52,058 nucleotides of DNA, from contig NZ_JARBHJ010000011.1 of assembly GCF_028864145.1 (NCBI RefSeq), positions 1-52,058 on the forward strand. The letters are read 5' to 3'. The position numbers and the translations under genes are program-made. Positions 1 through 8,636 of the stretch are shown in pieces. The notes under the pieces are model-generated. The model did not search any database and was not told where the DNA came from. It saw nothing but the letters and a program-made list of their open reading frames with translations. The stretch is from Actinotignum schaalii. GTDB lineage: Bacteria > Actinomycetota > Actinomycetes > Actinomycetales > Actinomycetaceae. Position 1 is the first letter of the stretch. Each line of letters starts with the position of its first letter.

Positions 1-1314
1 AGGAACGTTGATACCGACCATGCCAGCTTCAACTTCCAGCTCGAAACGACGTGCCAGGCCACCATCGTTGGTGAAGATCGCTGCTCCGTTACCGTAAGGC
101 GAGGAATTAACGAGAGCGATTGCTTCTTCGTAGGTGTCTACCTCGACGATTGCCAGGACAGGACCGAAAGTTTCTTCTCTGTACAAGACGGAATCACGCG
201 AGACGTGCGTGCAGATGGTTGGGCCAAGGAAATACCCGTTCTCGCGCCCGCTCACTTTGAGAGTGCGCCCATCGAGGATAACTTTCGCGCCCTTGTTTTC
301 CGCATCAGTGATCGCGTTAATGATTCGTTCTTTAGCGTGGGCGTTAATAACCGGGCCCATCTGTACGCCGTCGTCCAGACCGTAACCTACTCGGATAAGC
401 TCGGCATGTTCTTTGACGGCTTTCGCTAGTTTTTCACCAACACCGCCCACGGCCACAGCAACAGGTAATGCCATGCAGCGTTCACCAGCAGCTCCGAAAG
501 CCGCAGCCGAGAGGTGTTTGCCGGCAAAGTCGATATCAGCATCGGGCATAACAATCGCGTGATTATTAGCCCCACCCAACGCTTGGACACGCTTTCCTGC
601 CCTTACCGCACGTTCCTGAATCAGTTTCGCCACAGGCGTTGAGCCCACGAAAGAAACAGCCTTGATATCCGGATGGTCAATCACGGCCATCGTGAAATCA
701 TTCGACCCGGAAATAACCTGGAAAATCCCGTCCGGCAGGCCGGCTTCCTTATATAAACGCGCGATCAAAAGAGAAGCAGACGGTGTGGCCGGTGCCGGTT
801 TCAAAATGAAAGCATTGCCGGTAGCAATCGCGATGGGGTGCATCCACATAGGCACCATAACTGGGAAATTAAACGGGCAAATCCCAGCGACAACACCGAG
901 AGGCTGGCGTAGCGTGTGAATATCTACCCCGGTGGAAATATTCGAGGATGTTTCACCTTTCAGGGCAACATTAATCCCGCAAGCAAAATCAAGGGTCTCC
1001 CGCCCCCGCTGGATCTCCCCAATAGCATCCGAATAATCCTTCCCATGCTCGGCCACAATCGCTTTCGCGATCTCGTCTTGATGGTCAAGGACAAGCTGAC
1101 GTATCCGATACATAATCTCAGTACGCTTCGCCAGGGAAGTACGAGCCCAAGCCTTTTGAGCCTTAACGGCAATCCCCACGGCGTAGTCAAGATCTTCACG
1201 GCTTGCCTGCAACAGATACCCGCGTGTCTGCCCACTAGCAGGGTCGTCAACCTCGATCTTTCCCTCTGGCTGGCCCGTGTATAGGCTGCCATTAATCCAA
1301 TGAGGTATATCCAT
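1..1314 (-). CDS. mmsA: Methylmalonate-semialdehyde dehydrogenase, partial (3' end off the window)
   Basis: CoA-acylating aldehyde dehydrogenase converting (methyl)malonate semialdehyde to propionyl- or acetyl-CoA in valine or myo-inositol breakdown (MmsA/IolA). Translating the minus strand from the ATG at 1312-1314 gives 438 open codons to the window edge; the family is about 490-500 aa, so the C-terminus is missing. Visible motifs: the MMSDH-type CPFNFPVMVPMWM segment near residue 146, the FVGSTPVA cofactor loop near 222, and GAAGERCMA with the catalytic Cys at about 280. The start is set by AAAGGAG about 8 nt upstream. It is divergent from a GntR regulator. IolA and MmsA cannot be separated without the rest of the locus. 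Confidence 0.93.
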   Translation of the reverse strand, partial: MDIPHWINGSLYTGQPEGKIEVDDPASGQTRGYLLQASREDLDYAVGIAVKAQKAWARTSLAKRTEIMYRIRQLVLDHQDEIAKAIVAEHGKDYSDAIGEIQRGRETLDFACGINVALKGETSSNISTGVDIHTLRQPLGVVAGICPFNFPVMVPMWMHPIAIATGNAFILKPAPATPSASLLIARLYKEAGLPDGIFQVISGSNDFTMAVIDHPDIKAVSFVGSTPVAKLIQERAVRAGKRVQALGGANNHAIVMPDADIDFAGKHLSAAAFGAAGERCMALPVAVAVGGVGEKLAKAVKEHAELIRVGYGLDDGVQMGPVINAHAKERIINAITDAENKGAKVILDGRTLKVSGRENGYFLGPTICTHVSRDSVLYREETFGPVLAIVEVDTYEEAIALVNSSPYGNGAAIFTNDGGLARRFELEVEAGMVGINVP

Positions 1315-1518
1315 TCGTTAACACTCCTTTGTGAGTCCAAACCAGCAACCCCACCAGCGGGGCGCCTCATTTGTTCCCAAAATAACCCCAGACCTCTCAC
1401 TTGTAAATACAAAGGATAAGTAGGGGAGGGTGAGAAACTTGAATGAAGGTGACCATAAAGGCCGCTATTGAAGCGCTAAAAGGCCGTAAACGCTAGCCAA
1501 ACATACGATTATCAGCTA

Positions 1519-1538
1519 TGTTTACAATTAGGTGAACA
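1519..1538. promoter_or_regulatory. Candidate GntR operator (imperfect dyad)
   Basis: TGTTTAC and GTGAACA form an inverted repeat (6 of 7 matching) with a 6-nt spacer, 24 nt before the GntR start and inside the 248-bp divergent mmsA/gntR intergenic region. The position fits autoregulation or control of mmsA. The assignment is inference from position and symmetry only. Confidence 0.4.
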
Positions 1539-1562
1539 AATAAGGGTGAGAGGGTCACGTTA

Positions 1563-2345
1563 ATGTCAACACCCCGTGGAAAAGAGAATGTAGATCAGCT
1601 GGACGTTCCAGTTGCGCCCCGGATTGTTTTTGATTCTCGGTCTTCTACTCCTTTACATCAACAAATCACGCAATCATTAGCGAGTCTTATCGACTCTGGG
1701 ACTCTCTTGCCCGGCCAGCTCCTCGAAGATGAAGTGTCCATGTCACGCAGGTTGGGAGTTTCGCGTCCCACGCTACGGCGGGCGTTACAAGTGCTGACCG
1801 ATGAAGGGAAACTCTCGCGGCGTCCGCGTGTCGGTACCAGAGTGATGCCACGGGTTTTTCAACGTGATCCTTCCCTGGCAAGCCTCTCCGATGATCTACG
1901 GGCTTCGGGCCGTGAACCGCGCACGGATGTTCTCCAATATCGGGTGGTGTTTGCTGATAGTGGTCTGGCGACTGATATGCATTGCCCGGAAGATAAAGAA
2001 ATTGTGGCTTTAGAGCGTTTGCGGTGGGCAGAGGGAAACCGTATGGGGATTATGCGTAACTGGATCCCAGCCGATCTGGCTCCCTCGCTTACCGCTATAT
2101 CATCAGGAGGTCTCTACGCTTTCTTCAGAAGCCACGGGATTATGTTACGGGGCGGGGTCCAGCGTATTAGCGCGCGCAGTGCGTCGGCCACGGAAGCAGA
2201 ACTCTTACACGTGGCATCCGGAGCCCCGCTCTTACGAGTGAGGCGTAGCGCTTATGATGAGTCCGGGCGAATCGTGGATCTAGCCGATCACTTGTATGAC
2301 GCGGAACAATACGACCTGACCCTGCCACTCAACTTCCCCGCATGA
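1563..2345 (+). CDS. GntR family transcriptional regulator (HTH + UTRA domain)
   Basis: Predicted cytoplasmic one-component repressor of 260 aa. The N-terminal winged HTH spans roughly residues 22-90 and carries the family pattern PLHQQI...LLPGQ...SRRLGVSRPTLRRAL...GKLSRRPRVGTRV. The C-terminal half looks like a UTRA ligand-binding domain of the HutC subfamily (LERLRWAEGNRMGIMRNWIP, then LLRVRRSAYDESGRIVDLAD). The gene is divergent from mmsA, so semialdehyde or inositol catabolism is the natural target, comparable to the GntR-type IolR of Corynebacterium, but the ligand is not visible. It ends convergently with the 444-aa gene, with a strong hairpin between them. Confidence 0.88.
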   Translation: MSTPRGKENVDQLDVPVAPRIVFDSRSSTPLHQQITQSLASLIDSGTLLPGQLLEDEVSMSRRLGVSRPTLRRALQVLTDEGKLSRRPRVGTRVMPRVFQRDPSLASLSDDLRASGREPRTDVLQYRVVFADSGLATDMHCPEDKEIVALERLRWAEGNRMGIMRNWIPADLAPSLTAISSGGLYAFFRSHGIMLRGGVQRISARSASATEAELLHVASGAPLLRVRRSAYDESGRIVDLADHLYDAEQYDLTLPLNFPA

Positions 2346-2381
2346 GCCACATATGTCAGCATTGGCATCTAGATACAATAG

Positions 2382-2422
2382 AGCTGGGTGGCTTACATGA
2401 TGATCGTGTAAGCCACCCAGCT
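2382..2422. terminator. Bidirectional hairpin terminator
   Basis: A perfect 16-bp stem (AGCTGGGTGGCTTACA and its complement) with a 9-nt loop lies between the convergent ends of the GntR gene and the 444-aa gene. There is no U-tract on either side, as with other hairpins in this window. Confidence 0.75.
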
Positions 2423-2497
2423 TCGTATACGGTAATCGTGCCGCCCTACTCTGGGATATGTAGAAACCCGGCAACCGGCATGTGGGAATCTGAGGTT

Positions 2498-3832
2498 CTA
2501 AAGCACTTCCGGAGGAGTTTCTAGCTGGTCGGCTATCTCTTCCCAATTAGATGCAAATTTGCCATATGCCGTTTTGATATCGACACCCACGGGGAGTTCA
2601 GGGCACTCGTTTTCAAGGTTGGTACCCCAGTTTCCCCACCCCGACTGTTTGCGCTGCACGATCTGGAAGCCTCCTGATGGCTTTGACGTATACCAGATCA
2701 TCGCGCGACCAGTAGTTGTGTCGTATTCGACGGTCTTACCGGCAGCTCCGGGGAAGATCGTTTCGTGCTCCTCCTTTTGGACATCGATAGGTTTAGATTC
2801 GATTCGCCAATCGCGCCGCTCCGCATCAACAAAAGATTTCTCGCGAACAATTGCCAGTCGGTTGCGGATTGTCTCATCCGTCAAAGCGCCTTCGAAAGTT
2901 GAGAATAGGCGCCAATACAAATCCCAATGAGCGTTCTCAATATCATCCGTCAAGGCGGCCTTAAATTCTTCAAGTTTCTTGCGTTTAGGTAATGTCTCGT
3001 CAGAGATTGTTTGTTCAACCATCTCGGCTAGGTGACCAGCGTAAGGATCACCGCTGCGATATCGGGAGCCTCCGTAGCACGCGAACCGATCAAAGAGTAA
3101 TTTGCCTTGTCCGGCCTCGAATTCATCCCCAACAGTGATCTTGTTAGTTATCGACCGTCCGTTGATCACAGTTTGGAAATCATCAACGTGATAGCGCCGA
3201 CTGAACCAGGGTGTTTTGTAGGTAAAAGACCACTCGATTGAGAAATTTTTGCCCTTGAGCTCTGGGAGGAGTCCATCTGGAATGACCCCAAACATCTTGA
3301 AAGAAAGCAAGACTGGCCCGTCTTCAAGAATCTCAATCGCTACCTTTGTATGCTCGGGTGGATTGATCAAACCGTTTTCAGGAGTGAAGAACGGGCCGTA
3401 GAATCCACCAATCGCGTTGTTTCCAGATGGGAGGAGATCGATATTCTCGTCTAGTGTACGGAAATGCTTGAGCCCCCACTTCGAGGCGCCGGTTCCCTCT
3501 GCGGTACCCGTACACACATCAATATCGAAATAACCTGTGTTAACGCGGGCCCACGAGTCGGTTTCGGTACCAGATCCTCTTGTGATTCCTTCGCCGGATT
3601 CGACAGATCTATCCAGTGTAAAACTTGCCTCACCCTCAAAACTGAGCGTGGTGACGAATCTGGTGACCTCTTGCGGAGCTGGCTGATCAGTCAATCGCTG
3701 GCAAAGGATCTGCTCTCCAGTATTGGTCCGTGCTAACCATAAAGGGTCTGTGAGAACTTGTGGTTCATCGAAGTAGATCGGCTCGAACGCCCGCTTTCCT
3801 TCTATATTACTTATTACTTTATGGATCTTCAT
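2498..3832 (-). CDS. Uncharacterised 444-aa protein of the sugar ABC transporter operon
   Basis: I do not recognise the family. The protein is soluble-looking with no signal peptide or membrane segment, rich in Trp, Tyr and Phe, and has many alternating hydrophobic stretches (e.g. FSIEWSFTYKTPWFSRRYHV near residue 206), suggesting a beta-rich fold of a kind common in carbohydrate-active proteins. Its ATG directly follows the TAG stop of the permease gene, so the two are translationally coupled; it is the last gene of the lacI-SBP-ATPase-permease cluster and ends at a strong hairpin. A role in processing or isomerising the imported substrate is plausible inference. No catalytic motif was identified. 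Confidence 0.7.
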   Translation of the reverse strand: MKIHKVISNIEGKRAFEPIYFDEPQVLTDPLWLARTNTGEQILCQRLTDQPAPQEVTRFVTTLSFEGEASFTLDRSVESGEGITRGSGTETDSWARVNTGYFDIDVCTGTAEGTGASKWGLKHFRTLDENIDLLPSGNNAIGGFYGPFFTPENGLINPPEHTKVAIEILEDGPVLLSFKMFGVIPDGLLPELKGKNFSIEWSFTYKTPWFSRRYHVDDFQTVINGRSITNKITVGDEFEAGQGKLLFDRFACYGGSRYRSGDPYAGHLAEMVEQTISDETLPKRKKLEEFKAALTDDIENAHWDLYWRLFSTFEGALTDETIRNRLAIVREKSFVDAERRDWRIESKPIDVQKEEHETIFPGAAGKTVEYDTTTGRAMIWYTSKPSGGFQIVQRKQSGWGNWGTNLENECPELPVGVDIKTAYGKFASNWEEIADQLETPPEVL

Positions 3833-4807
3833 CTACTTTCCTGCCTTGGTGCTCTTCTGCTTGAGGGAGTCAATGGCGACGGCGAGAATAATGACGACGC
3901 CCTTAATCAGTAGCTGGGTGAAGAATTGGACATTCATGAGAATCATGCCGGTCGAGAGCACTCCGAGAATGATCGCACCGATGAGGGTCCCAATGATCTT
4001 CCCCTTACCACCGGCAAGAGACGTTCCACCCAGAACAACTGCAGCGATTGCATCAAGTTCGTATCCGGTGCCGGCCGTCGGTTGCGCGGAAACGACGCGC
4101 GCAGCGAAAATGACTCCTGCAAGCCCTGATAGTGCTCCCGCAATGACGTAAACGGAGGTAAGCACTCGCTTGACGTTGATTCCAGCAAGGCGTGCTGCCT
4201 CGGGATTACCGCCGACTGCGTAAACGTGCCTTCCGTACTTCGTTCGTTCCAGGACAAACCAGCAGATGATGTACACAATGATCATCACAATAACGGGAGC
4301 TGGAATTCCAGCAATGTACCCGTTTCCGAGGTCCCTGAAAGCTAGTTTATTGTCCACGATGGGTTGGCCCCCAGTGAGCGTGTATCCAAGGCCGCGGAGG
4401 AATGTCATCATGCCGAGCGTCACAATAAAGGGCGCGAGGGCTAGGTATGCTGATAAAGCACCATTCACCCATCCTGCAACTGCACCGGCAAGAATCCCAG
4501 CGATTATCCCTACGATAGCTGGAGCGCCGGAGATACAGGCCAGTACTGCGGTTACGCCGGATACGGCAACGATTGACCCGACCGAGAGATCAATGCCGGC
4601 GGTGATAATAACGAAGGTCATGCCGGCCGCAATGATCGCGTTGATAGAGATCGAACGGGCGATATTCATGAGGTTGTTCATCGACATGAAGTTCGGGGCT
4701 ATGAGCGCCATAATCACAACGAGAAGGACAAGGACCGCGAGAATCCCGACCTTATCCCACCACGCAGCGAAGTTCATTTTCCGTCGAGGTGCAGCTTCTA
4801 TAGTCAT
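3833..4807 (-). CDS. Sugar ABC transporter permease (RbsC-like, BPD_transp_2)
   Basis: Integral membrane subunit (324 aa) of a ribose/inositol/xylose-type importer. Several hydrophobic segments are visible, with family motifs AGIDLSVGSIVAVSGV (about residues 70-85), GGNPEAARLAGIN (near 200) and the conserved late stretch DAIAAVVLGGTSLAGGKG (near 252). The N-terminus is short and cytoplasmic. The start overlaps the ATPase stop by 4 nt (ATGA) and the stop abuts the 444-aa gene. RbsC homologues work as dimers with one double-NBD ATPase. Substrate is not determinable; the nearby mmsA makes inositol attractive but unproven. Confidence 0.92.
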   Translation of the reverse strand: MTIEAAPRRKMNFAAWWDKVGILAVLVLLVVIMALIAPNFMSMNNLMNIARSISINAIIAAGMTFVIITAGIDLSVGSIVAVSGVTAVLACISGAPAIVGIIAGILAGAVAGWVNGALSAYLALAPFIVTLGMMTFLRGLGYTLTGGQPIVDNKLAFRDLGNGYIAGIPAPVIVMIIVYIICWFVLERTKYGRHVYAVGGNPEAARLAGINVKRVLTSVYVIAGALSGLAGVIFAARVVSAQPTAGTGYELDAIAAVVLGGTSLAGGKGKIIGTLIGAIILGVLSTGMILMNVQFFTQLLIKGVVIILAVAIDSLKQKSTKAGK

Positions 4808-6303
4808 GCTTGTTCCTTTGTTGCTCCGGTCGCGAGGCTCATGACCGATTCTTCCGTGGCGTCTCGTGCATCGAGTTCTCCCACGACTTTTCCTTTTCGC
4901 ATAACGATGATGCGATCAGACATTCCCAGGACTTCGGGAAGGTCAGAGGAAACCATGATGATGGTTTTTCCTTCTTTAGCCAGATCATTCATGATTTCGT
5001 AGATCTCCCTTTTCGCCCCGATGTCAACACCGCGCGTAGGCTCGTCAAAAATCAAGAGATCGGCGCCCGCCATGAGAGTGCGGCCGAGAAGTGCCTTTTG
5101 TTGGTTCCCTCCAGATAGAGCCCGTACGGGGAGATTCGTGGAGGTCTTTCTAATATTGAGCACCTCCATGATCTGGCGAACTTTCTTTCGAATTGCGCCT
5201 CGTGCGAGCACACCGAGTTTGGTGAAGTTCCCCAAAGAGGCAATTGAGATATTCGATGCCGTTGTGTGATCCAAAAACAGCCCCTGTTCTTTTCTGGATT
5301 CTGGCACCATAGCGATACCAGCTTCTAGGGCTTCCTTGGGGCTTTTAGGATGATAGCTTTTACCCTTGAGTAGCAACGTTCCGCTATTTATCGGATCCGC
5401 TCCCATAAGTAGCCTGACGGTTTCCGAACGTCCGGCACCAACCAAGCCTGCGAACCCAAGAATTTGCCCGGCTCGAGCCTTGAAGGAAACATCCTCAACG
5501 CCAGGCGCTTTGAGATCTTTCGCCTCAAGTACTATTTCTCCTGATGAACGGTCTGCATGTTCGTATAGATCGCCGATTTTTCTTCCGACCATCATCCTCA
5601 CGATTTCGTCAGGTGTTAAGTCGGCTAGGGACTGTGTCCCGACGGATGTTCCGTCCCGAAGAACGGAGACTCTATCAGCCAGCTTCCACACTTCTTCCAT
5701 GCGGTGAGTGATGTAGATAAGACCAACACCGTTCTGCTGCTGCTCCCGAATAATTCTGAAAAGGTCTTCTGTCTCAGCGCGGGAAAGCGCGGCAGTTGGC
5801 TCGTCGAGAACGAGAATGCGAGCATTCTCGGCAGCCGCACGGGCAATTTCTACCATCTGTTGCATGCCGATGGAGAACGAACCGAGTGGCCTGTTCACAT
5901 CGATGTCCACTCCAATGGCAGATAATTTGGCACGTGCATCAGAACGCATCTTGTCGCGATCAAGAATCCCGTGTTTGAGTGGTTCAACGCCAAGACAGAG
6001 GTTTTCGGCCACGGTCAGATTTGGGACGGTGTTGATTTCTTGATGGATGATCGCGATGCCGTGTTTACGGGCATCGTTAGGAGAAGAGATACGGGCTTCT
6101 TGCCCATCAACGAAGATCTTTCCACTGTCGGCAGCCAAGTTCCCCGCCAGGATCTTCATCAAGGTTGACTTGCCGGCACCGTTTTCTCCCATGAGCGCAT
6201 GAATCTCTCCGGCGTGCAGATCAAAGGAAACTCCTCCGAGTGCTTGTGTGGCACCGAATCTTTTCCTGATTCCTTCGAGCTTGAGAAGTGTCATCTCTAC
6301 CAT
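4804..6303 (-). CDS. Sugar ABC transporter ATPase with two NBDs (RbsA/MglA-like)
   Basis: 499 aa, the usual length for a fused double-NBD sugar importer ATPase. NBD1 has Walker A GENGAGKST (about 38-46), signature SIGMQQMVEIARA and Walker B LVLDEPTAAL. NBD2 has the degenerate Walker A GLVGAGRSE typical of the family, signature LSGGNQQKALLGRTL and Walker B LIFDEPTRGVD. It overlaps the binding-protein gene upstream by 7 nt and the permease gene by 4 nt, so the three are one operon. It powers uptake of a monosaccharide or polyol at the membrane; substrate unknown. Confidence 0.94.
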   Translation of the reverse strand: MVEMTLLKLEGIRKRFGATQALGGVSFDLHAGEIHALMGENGAGKSTLMKILAGNLAADSGKIFVDGQEARISSPNDARKHGIAIIHQEINTVPNLTVAENLCLGVEPLKHGILDRDKMRSDARAKLSAIGVDIDVNRPLGSFSIGMQQMVEIARAAAENARILVLDEPTAALSRAETEDLFRIIREQQQNGVGLIYITHRMEEVWKLADRVSVLRDGTSVGTQSLADLTPDEIVRMMVGRKIGDLYEHADRSSGEIVLEAKDLKAPGVEDVSFKARAGQILGFAGLVGAGRSETVRLLMGADPINSGTLLLKGKSYHPKSPKEALEAGIAMVPESRKEQGLFLDHTTASNISIASLGNFTKLGVLARGAIRKKVRQIMEVLNIRKTSTNLPVRALSGGNQQKALLGRTLMAGADLLIFDEPTRGVDIGAKREIYEIMNDLAKEGKTIIMVSSDLPEVLGMSDRIIVMRKGKVVGELDARDATEESVMSLATGATKEQA

Positions 6304-7253
6304 CCCGGGTATTCGTCGACCGCATCACGAGTAATGATTTGCGAAGGAATAAGGATAGTGGTTTCTGTGAGCGATTCTCCACGAGCAAGTTGCTGTCCAA
6401 CCTCGATTGCCTTCTCTACCATCTTTGCGGGCTCTTGGGTGGCAGTACCGACAAAAGGAGAACCTGCGGTTCGGAGCTCCTGAAGTCCTTCAGGGGAAGC
6501 GTCGATTCCCACCACTTTAATTTCACTCGTACGCCCCGCTTGCTGGACAGCAAGCGTCGCACCAAGCGCGGATGGATCATTCATGCCAAAGATGCCCTGG
6601 ACATCGCTGGCTGCGGTAAGCATGTCGGTAGTCACGGAGAGGCCGGTAGCACGGTCGTTTTGCGAGTTCTGATGTCCGACTTCCTTAATGCCAGGGAAAT
6701 TTCTCATAGCTTGATTGCAGCCCTTGATACGATCTGTGATCGTTTGGATAGGCGTACCATCAACAACCAAAATGTTCCCCTTACCACCCATTTGTTCGAA
6801 CAGATAGGTGCATGCAATTTCACCAGCCTGGACGGCATCGGTCATTACAATGGCATCCGCTCCCTTTGCGGGAGTATCAACAGCTACCACGAAGATTCCT
6901 GCCTGTCGGGCACGTTCGATGGCGGGTTGTAGGCCGGACTCGTCCACAGCGGAGACAACGATAAGGTCCACGCCTTGCTGAATGAATGTATCGATCTGAG
7001 TATTCTGATTCGCCAGATCAAGTTTGGCGTCTTGGACGTTGAGGGTCGCACCAATCTTTTCGGCGGCTTCTTTCGCGCCCTTATCCATAGCGGAGAAGAA
7101 AGGATTTGACATGTCCTGAACCATCAAGCCGATTTTCTCGATTTTGTCCGGTTTGGGTGCTTCCGTAGCGGAGTCGCCTGAAGTGCAACCCGAGAAAGTT
7201 GTGGCTAGCAAGATGCTGGTAGCGAAGGCGAGTACCTTTTTTACTGTTCTCAT
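6297..7253 (-). CDS. Sugar-binding lipoprotein (RbsB-like, Peripla_BP_4)
   Basis: 318-aa substrate-binding subunit. The signal peptide MRTVKKVLAFATSILLATTF is followed by SGC, a lipobox that would anchor the protein to the outer face of the membrane. The fold signature is clear: KIGLMVQDMSNPFF near residue 40, QQGVDLIVVSAVDESGLQPA near 92, GIFVVAVDTP near 118, and IFGMNDPSALGATLAV in the C-terminal lobe. Its 3' end overlaps the ATPase gene. The 58-bp gap to lacI holds a GGAG-type RBS and a weak TTTGG-N-CCAAA dyad at 7285-7295. Ligand unknown (RbsB/inositol/xylose type). Confidence 0.92.
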   Translation of the reverse strand: MRTVKKVLAFATSILLATTFSGCTSGDSATEAPKPDKIEKIGLMVQDMSNPFFSAMDKGAKEAAEKIGATLNVQDAKLDLANQNTQIDTFIQQGVDLIVVSAVDESGLQPAIERARQAGIFVVAVDTPAKGADAIVMTDAVQAGEIACTYLFEQMGGKGNILVVDGTPIQTITDRIKGCNQAMRNFPGIKEVGHQNSQNDRATGLSVTTDMLTAASDVQGIFGMNDPSALGATLAVQQAGRTSEIKVVGIDASPEGLQELRTAGSPFVGTATQEPAKMVEKAIEVGQQLARGESLTETTILIPSQIITRDAVDEYPGW

Positions 7254-7311
7254 CGTTGAGATCTCCTTTTGGTTAGATAGACCGTTTGGTCCAAATTGTT
7301 TTCAAATTCTT

Positions 7312-8340
7312 TTAGCATCCGCAGGAACCGCGAATTCTGAGTTTGACATTCACCTCCTCAGACTCCTGGTTGTGGTAGCGGATCGCTCCTTGTGGATGCT
7401 CTTGCATGATGTGAATGAGTTTCAGAGCGGCTTTTGCGCCGATATCCCGAGAATCTTCGTCAATTAACGTCACTGGAGGATCGACAAAAGTTGACCAAGT
7501 AAATTCGTCAAATGCGACTAACGCGACTTGATCAGGAACATGAAGGTCGCATGCTTGGAGTGCGTGCATAGTTCCGAGGAGAAGTGGATTGTTACCGGCA
7601 ATGACCGCGAGCCCCTCTGTCTTCCTATCCCTGAGATACTCCTCTAATACGGTTGCACTTGATTGTGAGTCATTAGCGCATTCGAGAATCGAAAGAGTTG
7701 CTCCGAACTTCTCGGCGGCGTTTTCCATACCTTTAATTCGAGTTTGCCTCGTGGACCACCGCTCGGGATAGATCAATAAAAGCCACTTGTCGAGTCGGTG
7801 GTAATTGAGATGTTCACCGATTTGATACGCTGCTTGTTCGTTATTTGAGGTTACAGACACCGAACCGGAAGGTGCGGTTGGTCCCTGCGAGTCGACATAG
7901 ACAATGGGGATTCCCCACTCGCAGAGCTTCTCATGGTTGTCTACAGATAGAGTAAGAGTGCTAATAACTCCAGCTGCCCGCGATTGTATTGCCTCGATAA
8001 CAACCAGATCTTCAGTTTTCTGGTCAAACCTGCCTTCGGGAGCGAGGTCAGCTGTGCGTACGCCATGGGAGGATGTACGTAGCATTTCGTGAATGCCGTC
8101 GAGCATATCTACGTAGTAGGCATTGGATGTCGATGCTGTCATTACAACGATTGGGCCGGGAGTTTCACGGCGCAGAGCGCGTGCCGTTTGGTTAGGGATA
8201 TAACGGAGTGTTTTGGCCGCTTCCAATACCCGGGTTTTGGTTGATTGCGTTACGGGAGCTTTACCGGAAAACGTATTGGAGACAGTCCAAATGGACACAC
8301 CGGCGGCCCTAGCCACGTCTTTGAGAGTTGCCGGTTTCAT
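7312..8340 (-). CDS. LacI family transcriptional repressor
   Basis: I choose the ATG at 8338-8340 (342 aa, MKPATLKDVARAAGVS) because AAAGGAG lies 7 nt upstream and this is where LacI proteins normally begin; an upstream frame extends 13 codons without a comparable RBS. N-terminal HTH residues 1-24 and hinge-helix region PNQTARALRRETPGPIVV are typical, followed by a periplasmic-binding-protein-like effector domain. It heads the sugar ABC operon in the same direction. A perfect 14-bp palindrome with central CG lies 48 bp upstream, as expected for a LacI-type operator, suggesting autoregulated, substrate-induced control. Confidence 0.93.
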   Translation of the reverse strand: MKPATLKDVARAAGVSIWTVSNTFSGKAPVTQSTKTRVLEAAKTLRYIPNQTARALRRETPGPIVVMTASTSNAYYVDMLDGIHEMLRTSSHGVRTADLAPEGRFDQKTEDLVVIEAIQSRAAGVISTLTLSVDNHEKLCEWGIPIVYVDSQGPTAPSGSVSVTSNNEQAAYQIGEHLNYHRLDKWLLLIYPERWSTRQTRIKGMENAAEKFGATLSILECANDSQSSATVLEEYLRDRKTEGLAVIAGNNPLLLGTMHALQACDLHVPDQVALVAFDEFTWSTFVDPPVTLIDEDSRDIGAKAALKLIHIMQEHPQGAIRYHNQESEEVNVKLRIRGSCGC

Positions 8341-8636
8341 TAGGGTCTCCTTTGTCCCAATTAGTTGCGTTGAGGTCAAGCTATGCCACCTAAACGTTTA
8401 GGGCAAGGATGCATATCGGTTCAAAGTGTTGTGGGGTGCGACACATGAGTCTGTATTACGTGCATTTTAAGACACTTATCCGCATAGGTTTTGTGTTTCT
8501 CTGTAATGGTTGATTGGCGTTTGTCTAATGATTAGCTTTCGCGTAGTAATTATTCGGTTTTTGAAGTGATGGAAGTTGTGTGTGGAAACTGTGAAATACC
8601 CTTTTCTCAACAGCCGCGCGGGATTAAAGTGAATCC
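8341..8636. other. AT-rich intergenic region between lacI and the methyltransferase gene
   Basis: A 296-bp divergent spacer, clearly more AT-rich than its surroundings. Apart from the LacI-type palindrome at 8389-8402 I see no gene or RNA. Confidence 0.6.
8389..8402. promoter_or_regulatory. LacI-type operator palindrome
   Basis: CCTAAACGTTTAGG is a perfect 14-bp palindrome with the central CG step characteristic of LacI/GalR family operators, upstream of the lacI start. It is the best candidate site for the neighbouring regulator. Confidence 0.65.

Noticed and set aside
960-1412. 150-codon minus-strand ORF at the left end
   Set aside because: Different frame from the mmsA reading, which has RBS and dehydrogenase motifs.
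7285-7295. TTTGG-N-CCAAA dyad before the binding-protein gene as a LacI operator
   Set aside because: Lacks the central CG and differs from the strong palindrome at 8389; may be chance.
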